Source: Hyphomicrobiales bacterium (GTDB lineage: Bacteria > Pseudomonadota > Alphaproteobacteria > Rhizobiales > Xanthobacteraceae). Taken from it: 59,231 bases of DNA. Made by a program: the position numbers and the translations under genes. Location: positions 1-59,231 of the forward strand of contig JAFKKH010000035.1 in the NCBI GenBank assembly GCA_017305665.1, written 5' to 3'. The notes beneath the pieces are model-generated. The model was not told the DNA's origin. It saw nothing but the letters and a program-made list of their open reading frames with translations, and did not search any database. Shown here one piece after another: positions 28,758-37,702 of the stretch (its first letter is position 1; each line of letters begins with the position of its first letter).

Positions 28758-29435
28758 ATGACGTCCCGCGACTCCGCCTCGTCCGAGATCACGCCTGAGC
28801 TCCTGCTACGCGCCTATTCCTGCGGCATTTTCCCGATGGCAGAGAGCGTCGATGATCCGACCTTGTTCTGGGTCGAGCCGGAGATGCGCGGCGTGATTCC
28901 GCTCGACGGGTTCGAGGTCTCGTCACGCCTCGCGCGCACCGTGCGGTCGGACAGTTTTTCAGTCACCGTGGATACTGCCTTCAAGGCGACAATCGACGGC
29001 TGCGCAGAGCCGCAGCCCGGACGCGACAATACCTGGATCAACCGCCGCATCCGCGAGCTCTACATCGCGCTGCATGAGTTCGGCCACGGTCACAGCGTCG
29101 AGGTCTGGCAGAACGGCGACCTCGTCGGCGGTCTCTATGGGGTCAGACTCGGACGCGCATTCTTCGGCGAGAGCATGTTTCACCGCGTGCGGGATGCATC
29201 GAAGGTTGCGCTGGTGCACCTCGTCGCGCGACTGATCGCCGGCGGATTCACGCTGCTCGATACCCAGTTCGTGACGGATCATCTGCGCACGTTCGGTGCG
29301 ATCGAAGTGCCGCGACGGCGGTATCGAACGATGCTCGACGACGCCCTGACCGGGGTCGCCGATTTTGCGGCGTTGCCGCTCGACCGTCCAGTCGCCGGCG
29401 CGGAGGCGCTGCAGATCATTGCGCACCGCGTGTAA
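28758..29435 (+). CDS. aat: Leucyl/phenylalanyl-tRNA-protein transferase
   Basis: A 225-residue protein from the ATG at 28758. [14 protein letters not shown], then [40 protein letters not shown] and [20 protein letters not shown], with [18 protein letters not shown] and [16 protein letters not shown], form the Aat GNAT-like fold. It adds Leu/Phe to N-terminal Arg/Lys for ClpAPS degradation (N-degron pathway). The DUF2155 gene converges 15 bp downstream. Confidence 0.96.
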   Translation: MTSRDSASSEITPELLLRAYSCGIFPMAESVDDPTLFWVEPEMRGVIPLDGFEVSSRLARTVRSDSFSVTVDTAFKATIDGCAEPQPGRDNTWINRRIRELYIALHEFGHGHSVEVWQNGDLVGGLYGVRLGRAFFGESMFHRVRDASKVALVHLVARLIAGGFTLLDTQFVTDHLRTFGAIEVPRRRYRTMLDDALTGVADFAALPLDRPVAGAEALQIIAHRV

Positions 29436-29450
29436 GGCGACCGAAGGCTA

Positions 29451-30377
29451 TTACCGGAACGGCGCGAAGAAAGGATTGCTCTGCGGCCGCTGTTGTGGCG
29501 GCGGCGGTGCCGGTTGTGGCGGAGGCGGCGGGGGTTGCCGCGGCTGACGCGCTGACTGCCGTGGCGGACGCTTGGCCGCGGGCGGCGGCGCCGGCTTTGG
29601 CGGGTCCGGTTGTGCGTTGACGACGGTCGTTTCCGGATCCTTGCAGTCGGTCAGCCAGACATCGTAGACCGGGTGATCGACGCCGTGCAGACCGGGACTC
29701 GCCGCGAACATCCAGCCGGAGAAAATCCGCTTCACTTCGCCCTGAAGGGTGATTTCGTCGACCTCGACGAAGGCATCGGTGTTGGCGGCTTCGGTGGCCG
29801 GGCGCGTGTAGCAGGCGTCGGTCTTCACCCGCAGCGCACCGAACTGCACGGTCTCGCCGACATCCTCATCGAAATGAATGATGCGGCCGGTGATCTTGTC
29901 GAGGCCCGAGAAGACAGCCTTCTTGTTGACGATCTTCTGAGCCGGCGGCTCGGTGACGACCTCGTCGCCCGGTTGCAGCGTGGCCGGCGTAGGTGGCGCT
30001 GTGCGGGGGGGCGGATGTTGTCCCGGCGCCGCATTGGGCGGCGGCGCGGCGGCAGTTCCACCGGGCGCATTCTGCGGCACGACCGTAGTCCCCGGCGGCG
30101 GCGGCAGCGGCTGGGTCTGAACCGGACCGGGAGGTGGCGCGCCCTGACCGGACGGCAGGTGCATCGGCGCCGGCAGCACGCGCCCCTGCTGCGGCAAATC
30201 CGGCACGTCTTCTTCATCGTCGTCGGGAGCGCCCTGTCCGCGCGGAATTGCGCCCGGCGGACGTGGCGCGGGGTCCGAAAAGATATTGCCGATTTGCGCG
30301 CGCGCAGGCGGTGCGACCGCGACGAACGCGGCAACTATGAACGCCGCACAACCGGCTATGACAATGGTTCGGGACAT
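29451..30377 (-). CDS. DUF2155 exported protein with proline-rich regions
   Basis: A 308-residue protein with a signal peptide (to PPARAQI). A long Pro/Gly-rich linker is followed by the DUF2155 core: KAVFSGLDKITGRIIHFDED, then VGETVQFGALRVKTDACYTR, DEITLQGEVKRIFSGWMFAA and HPVYDVWLTDCK. A second proline-rich tail closes the protein. DUF2155 sits beside aat and NDUFA12 in many alphaproteobacteria. Function is not established. It is unusually extended by low-complexity sequence on both sides. Confidence 0.9.
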   Translation of the reverse strand: MSRTIVIAGCAAFIVAAFVAVAPPARAQIGNIFSDPAPRPPGAIPRGQGAPDDDEEDVPDLPQQGRVLPAPMHLPSGQGAPPPGPVQTQPLPPPPGTTVVPQNAPGGTAAAPPPNAAPGQHPPPRTAPPTPATLQPGDEVVTEPPAQKIVNKKAVFSGLDKITGRIIHFDEDVGETVQFGALRVKTDACYTRPATEAANTDAFVEVDEITLQGEVKRIFSGWMFAASPGLHGVDHPVYDVWLTDCKDPETTVVNAQPDPPKPAPPPAAKRPPRQSARQPRQPPPPPPQPAPPPPQQRPQSNPFFAPFR

Positions 30378-30626
30378 CTCGTGCGGCTTCGTGGCTCGAA
30401 TCAGGATCGGGACATTCTACAGATATAAAAGGCTCTAAGCCGCTCGCAGGTCCCCCGGTTAACACGCCGATTACGGCGGGGAAAGGGCGGGCGGCCCCCA
30501 CGTCGGACGCCTCGCCGCGACGATCTTGCCTCCTCACGGTGACTGGTCAGGCCCAACGCCAGATGGAATAGTCTCCGGGTGGTGACAATCCGGATATCAA
30601 CCGGAGCAGAACAGGAAACGACAGGA

Positions 30627-31406
30627 ATGACTGATCGAATTCGTCTGGACGGAAAAATCGCCCTCGTGACCGGCGCGGCCGGGGTGATCGGAACCGCGAC
30701 CATGCGGCTTCTGGCGGAACGCGGCGCGCGAATCGTCGCGGTCGACCGGCAGGAAGGACCGCTCAAGGATGCGGTTGCAAGCCTGCCCGCCTCGGCGGAC
30801 GCTCTCGCAATCGCCGCCGACGTGACGCAAGAAGATGAGGTCGCCGACTACGTCCGCGCCGCGCTCGCAAAGTTCGGCACCATCGATGTGTTCTACAACA
30901 ACGCCGGCATCGAGGGCGAGATCAAGCCGATCACGGACTACCCGCTCGAGAGCTTTCGCCGCGTGCTCGATGTCAACGTGATCGGCGTCTTTCTCGGCAT
31001 GAAGCATGTCCTGCCGGTGATGCTGAAGACAAACAGCGGCAGCGTCATCAATACCGCCTCGATCGCCGGACTGATCGGCTCGCCCGCGATTGCGGTCTAC
31101 AGTGCCAGCAAGCACGCCGTGATCGGCCTGACCAAAAGCGTCGCGCAGGAATGTTCAGGCACCGGCGTGCGCGTCAACTGCGTCTGCCCCGGCCTGATCG
31201 ACAGCCGGATGCTGAGCGCGATCATCGATGGGCGCAAACCAGGCAACGCACCGACGCCCATGGAGCGCATCGTCGATCGCGTCCCCGCCCGGCGCCTCGG
31301 TCAGGCAACTGAGGTTGCTTCGATCGTGGCGTTTCTCGCCTCTGACGAGGCAAGTTACGTCAGCGGCTCCGCCTATACCGTGGACGGCGGGCGTACCTCC
31401 GCATAG
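30627..31406 (+). CDS. Short-chain dehydrogenase/reductase
   Basis: A 259-residue classical SDR. The NAD(P) site is TGAAGVIGTATM, with an aspartate at the end of strand 2 (IVAVDRQ) suggesting NAD preference. Further motifs are NNAGIEG, the catalytic Ser in INTASIAG, Y158 and K162 in YSASKHAV, and the C-terminal SYVSGSAYTVDGG. Substrate is unknown. An esterase gene follows in the same direction 64 bp later. Confidence 0.94.
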   Translation: MTDRIRLDGKIALVTGAAGVIGTATMRLLAERGARIVAVDRQEGPLKDAVASLPASADALAIAADVTQEDEVADYVRAALAKFGTIDVFYNNAGIEGEIKPITDYPLESFRRVLDVNVIGVFLGMKHVLPVMLKTNSGSVINTASIAGLIGSPAIAVYSASKHAVIGLTKSVAQECSGTGVRVNCVCPGLIDSRMLSAIIDGRKPGNAPTPMERIVDRVPARRLGQATEVASIVAFLASDEASYVSGSAYTVDGGRTSA

Positions 31407-31470
31407 CGGACGCCCTTGTCCGTTTCGTTTCGGTTAGTCTCGCCCTCACCTTCAGCATCACAGGTTGCCC

Positions 31471-32418
31471 ATGCCCGTCGTTCTCGATCCCGATGCCGCC
31501 GCCGTCTACAAGGCCTTTCAGGAAGCCGGCCGTCCCCGCTACGAAGACGGCACCGCGGATGTCGCGCGCGGCTACTATCTCGCCGCGCGTCTCGTCAGCA
31601 ATCCGGAGCCGCCCGAACTGGCCTCGATCAAGCCTCTCGATATTCCCGGGCCTGCCGGCAACATCCCTGCCCGCGTCTACGTGCCGAAGGTGCTGCGCAA
31701 GTCAGCCAGCGGCGCGCCGGGACTCGTGTTCTTTCACGGCGGCGGCTGGGTGATCGGCGATCTCGATACCCATGACGTGGTCTGCCGCAAGCTCGCGGCC
31801 GAAGGCGAGCTGATCGTCGTGTCCGTCGATTATCGTCTCGCGCCCGAGCACAAGTTTCCCGCCGCAGTCGACGATGCCATCGCCGCGACGGCGTGGATCG
31901 CGAAGAACGCCGCCACGCTCGGGATCGATCCCGCAAATATCTCCGTCGGCGGCGACAGTGCCGGCGGCAATCTCGCGGCTGTGGTGGCGATCGATGCGCG
32001 CGATAACAAGGGTCCTGCCCTCAAGGGTCAGGTGCTGATTTATCCCGCCACCGATTTTCGTGGCAACCATCCCTCGCACAGCGAGCCGGAAACCAGCATC
32101 CTGCTCACCCATTCCGTCATCAAGTGGTTCAGCAACCACTATCTGCGCGACGAGGCCGACAAGGAAAACTGGCGCGCCTCGCCCGCGCGGGTAAGCGACT
32201 TGTCCCGCCTGCCGCCGGCGTATGTGATGACGGCCGGCGCCGATCCGCTGCGCGACGAAGGCGACGAATACGCCAAGCGGCTGAAGGACGCCGGGGTGCC
32301 CGTCACCTACAAGACCTATCCCGGTCAATTCCATGGCTTCTTCACCATGGGCAAGCTGCTCAATCAGGCAAACGTCGCTGTGAGCGACATCAGCCAATGG
32401 CTGAAGACTCTGACTTAG
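31471..32418 (+). CDS. Alpha/beta hydrolase, hormone-sensitive-lipase (bHSL) family
   Basis: A 315-residue protein. The oxyanion motif HGGGW is at about residue 89, the nucleophile S163 is in G-D-S-A-G-G, the acid is in TAGADPLRDEG and the histidine is in GQFHGFFTMG. This is a bHSL/family IV carboxylesterase acting on short acyl esters. It has no signal peptide, so it is cytoplasmic. I used the ATG at 31471; a TTG two codons upstream is possible. A convergent VOC gene follows. Confidence 0.93.
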   Translation: MPVVLDPDAAAVYKAFQEAGRPRYEDGTADVARGYYLAARLVSNPEPPELASIKPLDIPGPAGNIPARVYVPKVLRKSASGAPGLVFFHGGGWVIGDLDTHDVVCRKLAAEGELIVVSVDYRLAPEHKFPAAVDDAIAATAWIAKNAATLGIDPANISVGGDSAGGNLAAVVAIDARDNKGPALKGQVLIYPATDFRGNHPSHSEPETSILLTHSVIKWFSNHYLRDEADKENWRASPARVSDLSRLPPAYVMTAGADPLRDEGDEYAKRLKDAGVPVTYKTYPGQFHGFFTMGKLLNQANVAVSDISQWLKTLT

Positions 32419-32476
32419 GCCGCAGACTCATAAAACCGCTTGCCAGTTGCCTCTCGTCATTGTCGTTGTATGAGGC

Positions 32477-32914
32477 TCAACCGAGTTCCTCGGCGAGTCC
32501 GATGAGAAGCCCTTCGGGTCCGCGAATGTAACAGAGCCGATACGTGTCTTTATACTGAACGACTTCGCCGACGAGCTGCGCGCCACGATTGCGGAGCCTT
32601 TCAAGCGTCTCGTCGATGTCGTCCACGGCGAACATGACGCGGAGATAGCCAAGGGCGTTAACCGGGGCGTTGCGGTAATCCGCAACGGCGGGCGGCCTGA
32701 GGAAGCGGGATAGCTCGAGACGGCCATGACCGTCCGGCGTGCGCATCATGGCAATCTCGACGCGCTGATCGCCCAGTCCAGTGACACGTCCGGCCCATTC
32801 TCCTTCGATCGTGGCCCGCCCTTCGAGCTCGAGACCGAGCTCGCGAAAGAAATCAATCGTCGCTCCGAGATCATCGACGACGATTCCGACGTTGTCCATC
32901 CGTTTGAGCGCCAT
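32477..32914 (-). CDS. VOC (glyoxalase-like) family protein
   Basis: A 145-residue protein with two beta-alpha-beta-beta-beta units: MDNVGIVVDDLGATIDFFRE, then LGLELEGRATIEGEW; and YLRVMFAVDDIDETLERLRN, then RGAQLVGEVVQYKDTYRLCY. It ends IRGPEGLLIGLAEELG. It carries vicinal-oxygen-chelate metal ligands (His or Glu at strand ends). Possible roles include lactoylglutathione-lyase-like or resistance functions, undecided. Confidence 0.9.
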   Translation of the reverse strand: MALKRMDNVGIVVDDLGATIDFFRELGLELEGRATIEGEWAGRVTGLGDQRVEIAMMRTPDGHGRLELSRFLRPPAVADYRNAPVNALGYLRVMFAVDDIDETLERLRNRGAQLVGEVVQYKDTYRLCYIRGPEGLLIGLAEELG

Positions 32915-33011
32915 GTGTTCAATCTCCAGGATGTCGTCCAGGCCGTAAACTTACCTGGCTATCCGATACGACAAACGCGCCGACAATGTCCTTCGCCGTC
33001 AAGCTCTTCGC

Positions 33012-33911
33012 TCAGAGCATCACGTAGTCCGCGCCGTCGATGACGTAGCGGGCGTAACGGAAATCGCGGATGCCGATCAGCCCGTCGGCATCCCATGTCA
33101 ACAGCACGAAATAGGTCGGCCGCGCGTCAGGGTCGCCGGGATCGCAGACCAGCGCGGCGGCGCGGCCTTCGACCAGGCCCGGCATCAGCCGCCAGTCCTG
33201 AATCTTGTCGTAGTTGCCGAAATATTTCGACACCTCCGAGCGCCCGGCCACGCGATGGCGCGCCACCAGATCGAGCCGCACCTCCTCTCCCAGCATCGCA
33301 CGCATGGCATCGACGTCGCGGGCGTTGAACCGATCGACATACGTTGCCAGCAATGCGCGCTCGCGCTCGGCAAGCTTCGGCATCGGCGCGTCGTCGGGCT
33401 CCTGCGCAAGCTCATGGAGCCTGGTCCGACCGCGATGCAGGGCCGCCTTGATCGCGGGAATTCTGGTGCTCGTGACGTCACCGATCTCTTCCAGCGAATA
33501 GCCAAGCACATCCATCAGAATAACGCTGGAGCGTTGCGCCGGCGCAAGCCGCATGAACGTGCGCAGGCTCGCGGCAGCGACTTCGCGATCCCTGATCTGC
33601 GTTGCAGGATCGGCCATGATCTCCAGATCCTCGTCAGAATGTAGCAAAGCCTGGCGATGGCGGCGGCGCAGGAAATCCAGCGCCGCATTGTGCGCGATCC
33701 GGAACAGCCATCCTTCCGGATTGGCGATAGGCGTGGCTGCGGGAAAGGCTTCGATCGCCTTGACCAGCGCCTCCTGCACCACGTCCTCGCCGTCGATCAC
33801 CGATCCGGTCATCCGCGCGCAGTACCGATGCAGTTTGGGTCTGAGCTGACCGAGCAAACCGTCGAACGCGGCGCGGCTGTCCGCTGCATTGCTGGCAGGT
33901 TCGTCCGTCAT
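33012..33911 (-). CDS. ECF sigma factor with C-terminal NTF2-like domain (SigJ-like)
   Basis: A 299-residue protein. Sigma region 2 reads YCARMTGSVIDGEDVVQEAL, then NPEGWLFRIAHNAALDFLRR. Region 4 reads FMRLAPAQRSSVILMDVLGY, then SLEEIGDVTSTRIPAIKAAL. The last 110 residues (LLATYVDRFNARDVDAMRAM onward) are a SnoaL/NTF2-like domain, the built-in sensor type used by SigJ/ECF41-class factors instead of an anti-sigma protein. It overlaps (ATGA) the stop of the upstream 99-aa gene. Confidence 0.92.
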   Translation of the reverse strand: MTDEPASNAADSRAAFDGLLGQLRPKLHRYCARMTGSVIDGEDVVQEALVKAIEAFPAATPIANPEGWLFRIAHNAALDFLRRRHRQALLHSDEDLEIMADPATQIRDREVAAASLRTFMRLAPAQRSSVILMDVLGYSLEEIGDVTSTRIPAIKAALHRGRTRLHELAQEPDDAPMPKLAERERALLATYVDRFNARDVDAMRAMLGEEVRLDLVARHRVAGRSEVSKYFGNYDKIQDWRLMPGLVEGRAAALVCDPGDPDARPTYFVLLTWDADGLIGIRDFRYARYVIDGADYVML

Positions 33912-34207
33912 TCATCCAGCATCCGATAGTTTCCGATCACCGTCACCCCGTTCACCACGGGACGCTCCGCGCAACGATCGCCGATGCCGGCCTGAAAGGC
34001 GCGAAACGCATCCACCTGCCGCAACGGACTTTCGCTGCCCGCATATTCGACAACATGGACAAAACTGCCATCGGCCAGCATCAGCGCCGCATAGCGCAGG
34101 TCCTGCGGCGCGCGCGTCTTTAACTCCCTGAATACATCCTCGATCAGCGACCGGTTCTGGGCCGTTGCCTCGGGCTTGGTCTTGTAGCGTATCAGCGTCT
34201 GCGTCAT
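33908..34207 (-). CDS. Small conserved protein upstream of the ECF sigma gene
   Basis: A 99-residue protein from the ATG at 34207: MTQTLIRYKTKPEATAQNRS, then LIEDVFRELKTRAPQDLRYA and ALMLADGSFVHVVEYAGSES. The pattern is ferredoxin-like, resembling ABM-type (antibiotic biosynthesis monooxygenase) dimeric alpha/beta-barrel proteins. It shares ATGA with the sigma gene, so the two are co-translated. It may be a small-molecule-binding partner of the sigma factor. Function is unknown. Confidence 0.8.
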   Translation of the reverse strand: MTQTLIRYKTKPEATAQNRSLIEDVFRELKTRAPQDLRYAALMLADGSFVHVVEYAGSESPLRQVDAFRAFQAGIGDRCAERPVVNGVTVIGNYRMLDE

Positions 34208-34387
34208 CTGCCTGCTCCGTCTCAGTGCAACCGGCCCGTCGAGCCGGCTTCTATCCCCAAGACGTCGCGCGCCCCGCAAAGGATGCGGCCGAAAAGCATT
34301 TTTTCGACGAATCCTCGAACCCTCCCGGTTCGTCCTGTTGAAGACTGCCCGCATGGCGCGGGCACATGCATTCGACAGGACACACAC

Positions 34388-35791
34388 ATGACCGAACCGG
34401 CTGAACGAACCCGCAAGGGCTGGGTACTGGCGCTGACATCGGCGGCCTCCTTCATGGCGGCGCTGGATTCCCTCGTGGTAACCACCGCGCTCGGTACCAT
34501 CCGCAACGATCTCGGCCTCTCCATGGAGACGCTGCAATGGACCGTCAACGCCTACAACCTCAGTTTCGCGGTGCTGCTTCTGACCGGTGCCGCGCTCGGC
34601 GATCGCTTTGGCCGCCGCCCGCTGTTCCTGGCCGGGATCTTGCTGTTCGTGGCGGCGTCCGCGATCTGCGCGCTATCGTCCGGCGCGACCATGCTGATTA
34701 TAGGGCGCGCCCTGCAAGGCCTCGGCGCGGCGCTTCTGATGCCGCTCGGGATGGCGATCCTCGGTGCCACGTTCCCGCGCGACGAGCGCGCCAAGGCGCT
34801 CGGCATCCTCGGTGGCATCACCGGCCTCGCACTGATCGCAGGCCCCGTCATCGGCGGGGCCATCACCACCGGCTTTGCGTGGCAGTGGATTTTCTGGATC
34901 AACGTACCGATCGGAATCGCGATCGCGCTGCTGACCCTGATCCGCATTCCCGACAGCCGCGGGCCGAAGGCCGGTCTCGATATCGTCGGCCTCGTGCTGG
35001 CGAGTTGTGCGGCCTTCGGCCTCGTCTGGGGCCTGATGCTCGGCAATCATGCGGGCTGGTCCGATCCCGAAGTCGTGACGTCGCTGTTCTCAGGGGCGGC
35101 GCTGGGCGCGGCTTTCATCGGCTGGGAAGCTCAGACCGCCGAACCGATGCTGCCGATGCGGCTGTTCCGCGCGCGCGCTTTCGCGGCGGGGATTTCATCG
35201 AGCTTCCTGTTTTATGCCGCGATGTACGGCGTGCTGTTCTTCGTCGCGCAATTCTTCCAGACGGCGCAGGGTTTCAGCCCGCTCGGCTCCGGCCTGCGCA
35301 TGGTGCCGTGGACCGCGACGCTGTTCGTCTTCGCGCCGCTCGGCGGGCGTCTGGTAACTAAAATCGGCGAGCGTCCCCTGGTCGTCGCGGGGCTGCTGCT
35401 GCAAACACTGGGCATGGCGTGGATCGCAATGATCGCAGCACCCGACACAGCTTATGCCCTGCTGGTCCCGCCCATGATCATCGGCGGAGCCGGCGTGTCG
35501 CTGGCGATGCCGGCAGCCCAGGCCGCGGTCATCAATGCGGTCGCGGTTACCGAGATCGGCAAGGCCTCGGGCGCGTTCAACACCTTCCGCTTTCTCGGCG
35601 GCGCCTTCGGAATCGCCATCCTTGTTGCGGTGTTCGATCAAACCGGGAGTTCGGCTTCACCCGATGGATTCGCGACAGGTTTCGCGCACGCGATCGGCGC
35701 CGCGGCCCTGCTGTCGGCCGTCGCGGCCACAGCGGCCCTCGCGATGCCGGGGCGAAACCGGATGTCCGTCGCTCTGGCGGACTCCCGGTGA
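34388..35791 (+). CDS. MFS drug:H+ antiporter, DHA2-like (14-TMS)
   Basis: A 467-residue membrane protein. FMAALDSLVVTTALGTIRND, then WTVNAYNLSFAVLLLTGAAL and GDRFGRRPLFLAGI (the loop 2-3 motif) with GRALQGLGAALLMPLGMAIL and a GPVIGG motif C mark drug-efflux MFS proteins. It is transcribed divergently from the ECF sigma pair across 180 bp, so the sigma factor may control it. Substrate is unknown. A terminator-like hairpin lies at 35838. Confidence 0.93.
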   Translation: MTEPAERTRKGWVLALTSAASFMAALDSLVVTTALGTIRNDLGLSMETLQWTVNAYNLSFAVLLLTGAALGDRFGRRPLFLAGILLFVAASAICALSSGATMLIIGRALQGLGAALLMPLGMAILGATFPRDERAKALGILGGITGLALIAGPVIGGAITTGFAWQWIFWINVPIGIAIALLTLIRIPDSRGPKAGLDIVGLVLASCAAFGLVWGLMLGNHAGWSDPEVVTSLFSGAALGAAFIGWEAQTAEPMLPMRLFRARAFAAGISSSFLFYAAMYGVLFFVAQFFQTAQGFSPLGSGLRMVPWTATLFVFAPLGGRLVTKIGERPLVVAGLLLQTLGMAWIAMIAAPDTAYALLVPPMIIGGAGVSLAMPAAQAAVINAVAVTEIGKASGAFNTFRFLGGAFGIAILVAVFDQTGSSASPDGFATGFAHAIGAAALLSAVAATAALAMPGRNRMSVALADSR

Positions 35792-35837
35792 GCCGCCAGA
35801 AATGAGGCGGGAACGTCACGCCAGTTCCGCGTCGCGA

Positions 35838-35866
35838 TTGCCCAGCCGGTCGCGACGGCTGGGCAA
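35838..35866 (+). terminator. Terminator-like hairpin after the MFS gene
   Basis: TTGCCCAGCC and GGCTGGGCAA pair across a GTCGCGAC-type loop and are followed by AA. The symmetrical stem may work on both strands, though no T tract follows. Confidence 0.5.
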
Positions 35867-36013
35867 AAGTCATCGTGGACTCGGGGCAACAGATACCATC
35901 ATTCGCTGCCATAACGGTATTATGGTACGATAACAGATTGGCGTATCCGGAACAATCGCGGTTATACTGTCCCTTTCAGTGCTACGTTTTTGATTTTTAA
36001 GCAGGGAATTGTC

Positions 36014-37696
36014 ATGAGCCGCATGGGAGCGCTTCAGATTGCGATGACGGCCACTGCGCTCGCGCTTGGCGGTTCGGTGGCGCAAGCCCAGCAGGTCGGC
36101 ACGGCCTCGGCGGTCAATCCGGCTGCCACCGCGAATCTGAAAACGATCAGCATCGGCCAGTCGATCACGCACAAGGAGCGGATCCAGACCAGGGCCAGCG
36201 GCTCGGTGCAACTGCTGTTTCTCGACAAGACCTCGATGACGATCGGCCCGAACAGCGATCTGACCATCGACGAGTATGTCTATGATCCGAACGCCAACAC
36301 CGGCAAGCTGGCGGCAACGCTCGGTAAGGGCGCGCTGCGCTTCGTCGGCGGCCAGATCAGCCACAACGGCGATGCCCAGATCAAAACCGCGTCGGCTCTG
36401 ATCGGCATTCGCGGCGGCGTGATGATCACCGACGGCAAGGGCGGCATCTATAGCGGCTACGGCACATCGACCGTCACGTCAGGCGGCCAGTCCGTCACGC
36501 TCGGCGCCGGCGAATTCACCCAGACCCATGCCGGCGGACCGCCGAGCCCACCCAACTTTCCGCCGCCCGGCTTCGTGCAACAGCAGATCGCGCTGTTCCA
36601 GAGCGCCGTCGGCCAGACCGGCGGCGCACGTGCCGGAACAGCTTCCGCGAAGAATGTTGCCGACGCCGAGCAGAAGGCAACGGGAACGCCCGGCGGAACG
36701 GTGACAGGCTCGGGCGCTCCGCCCTCGCCTCCTACGATTGTCAGCCAGATCAACGCGATCGCCGCAGCCTTCACGCAATCGATCCAGACCTCGAGCCAGG
36801 CGACGGCCGTGCAGCAGACAGCGCATGATCAGCCGAAAGGCGGAGACAACAATCCTCCGAGTAACAACCCGCCTGTGGATAACAGTTCTCGGCCATCTGC
36901 GGCACTGACGGGCTATACAGGCGGGGTGGATCTCAACGTATTCCCAACTTCGGTGCAAGTTGGTCTTTTAAAAGGAACTTCGCAAATCAATCTCGATGCC
37001 ACAACTAACAATGCACAGGCCACCCTCACTGTTTCCGACCCTCAAAATCCGAATTTTCCAACTCGGACATTCCAGTTTGGTCCGACAAACGGCGGCTATA
37101 TTGACTACAAGAATTTTGCGGCCATCTCCAACAATGGCGTGCTTGTGTCGACCGACAGCGGCTCTGTGGGCCAAGTGGTATCCGCTGCGATCCCCAACCT
37201 GACACCCTGTCAGTGCGAATACACGCGCTGGGGATTCTGGCTTTACCAATCGAGCAACAATACACCAACGTCCAACAATCCGACTGAAACCGTGATCGGC
37301 ACTTGGGTCGCTGGCCGACCCGTTCAAATCAGCGATATTCCGTCCACGGGTCAGGCGACCTACACCGGTCATGTCATCGCTAATGTGAACAACGCAACGT
37401 TTGCCGCCGGCGGCTTCTCGAATACTGTCGATTTCGGCGCACGCACGGGCACTGTAAGCGTGACCAATCTCGATAGCACCAATTATTCTGGCCCTGTCTC
37501 GCTCAATACGGCCGACCCGCGCAATTTTGGTGGCACGATCGCAGGCTCAAACAGTCGAAGCATGACGCTGCAGGGCAGCTTCTTCCAAGGCAAGACCAGT
37601 CCGATCGGCGAAATGGGCGGAAGCGTAGTCCTCTCCAGCACCAACCCCAATGTCATTTATTTCGGCAGCGGCATTTTCGCCGCAACCAAACACTGA
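36014..37696 (+). CDS. Exported FecR-domain protein with C-terminal beta-barrel-like region
   Basis: A 560-residue protein with a signal peptide (to VAQAQQ). The FecR domain reads SIGQSITHKERIQTRASGSV, then QLLFLDKTSMTIGPNSDLTI and IRGGVMITDGKGG (residues about 35-150). A Pro/Ala/Gly-rich linker follows. The last 260 residues are beta-rich with Asn/Thr/Ser (RTGTVSVTNLDSTNYSG, then GTIAGSNSRSMTLQGSFFQG), reminiscent of TbpB-like transferrin-binding barrels. It is probably surface or periplasmic. Base composition falls in the 3' half (36.9-37.7 kb), suggesting a domain of different origin. Confidence 0.85.
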   Translation: MSRMGALQIAMTATALALGGSVAQAQQVGTASAVNPAATANLKTISIGQSITHKERIQTRASGSVQLLFLDKTSMTIGPNSDLTIDEYVYDPNANTGKLAATLGKGALRFVGGQISHNGDAQIKTASALIGIRGGVMITDGKGGIYSGYGTSTVTSGGQSVTLGAGEFTQTHAGGPPSPPNFPPPGFVQQQIALFQSAVGQTGGARAGTASAKNVADAEQKATGTPGGTVTGSGAPPSPPTIVSQINAIAAAFTQSIQTSSQATAVQQTAHDQPKGGDNNPPSNNPPVDNSSRPSAALTGYTGGVDLNVFPTSVQVGLLKGTSQINLDATTNNAQATLTVSDPQNPNFPTRTFQFGPTNGGYIDYKNFAAISNNGVLVSTDSGSVGQVVSAAIPNLTPCQCEYTRWGFWLYQSSNNTPTSNNPTETVIGTWVAGRPVQISDIPSTGQATYTGHVIANVNNATFAAGGFSNTVDFGARTGTVSVTNLDSTNYSGPVSLNTADPRNFGGTIAGSNSRSMTLQGSFFQGKTSPIGEMGGSVVLSSTNPNVIYFGSGIFAATKH

Positions 37697-37702
37697 CACC
37701 GT

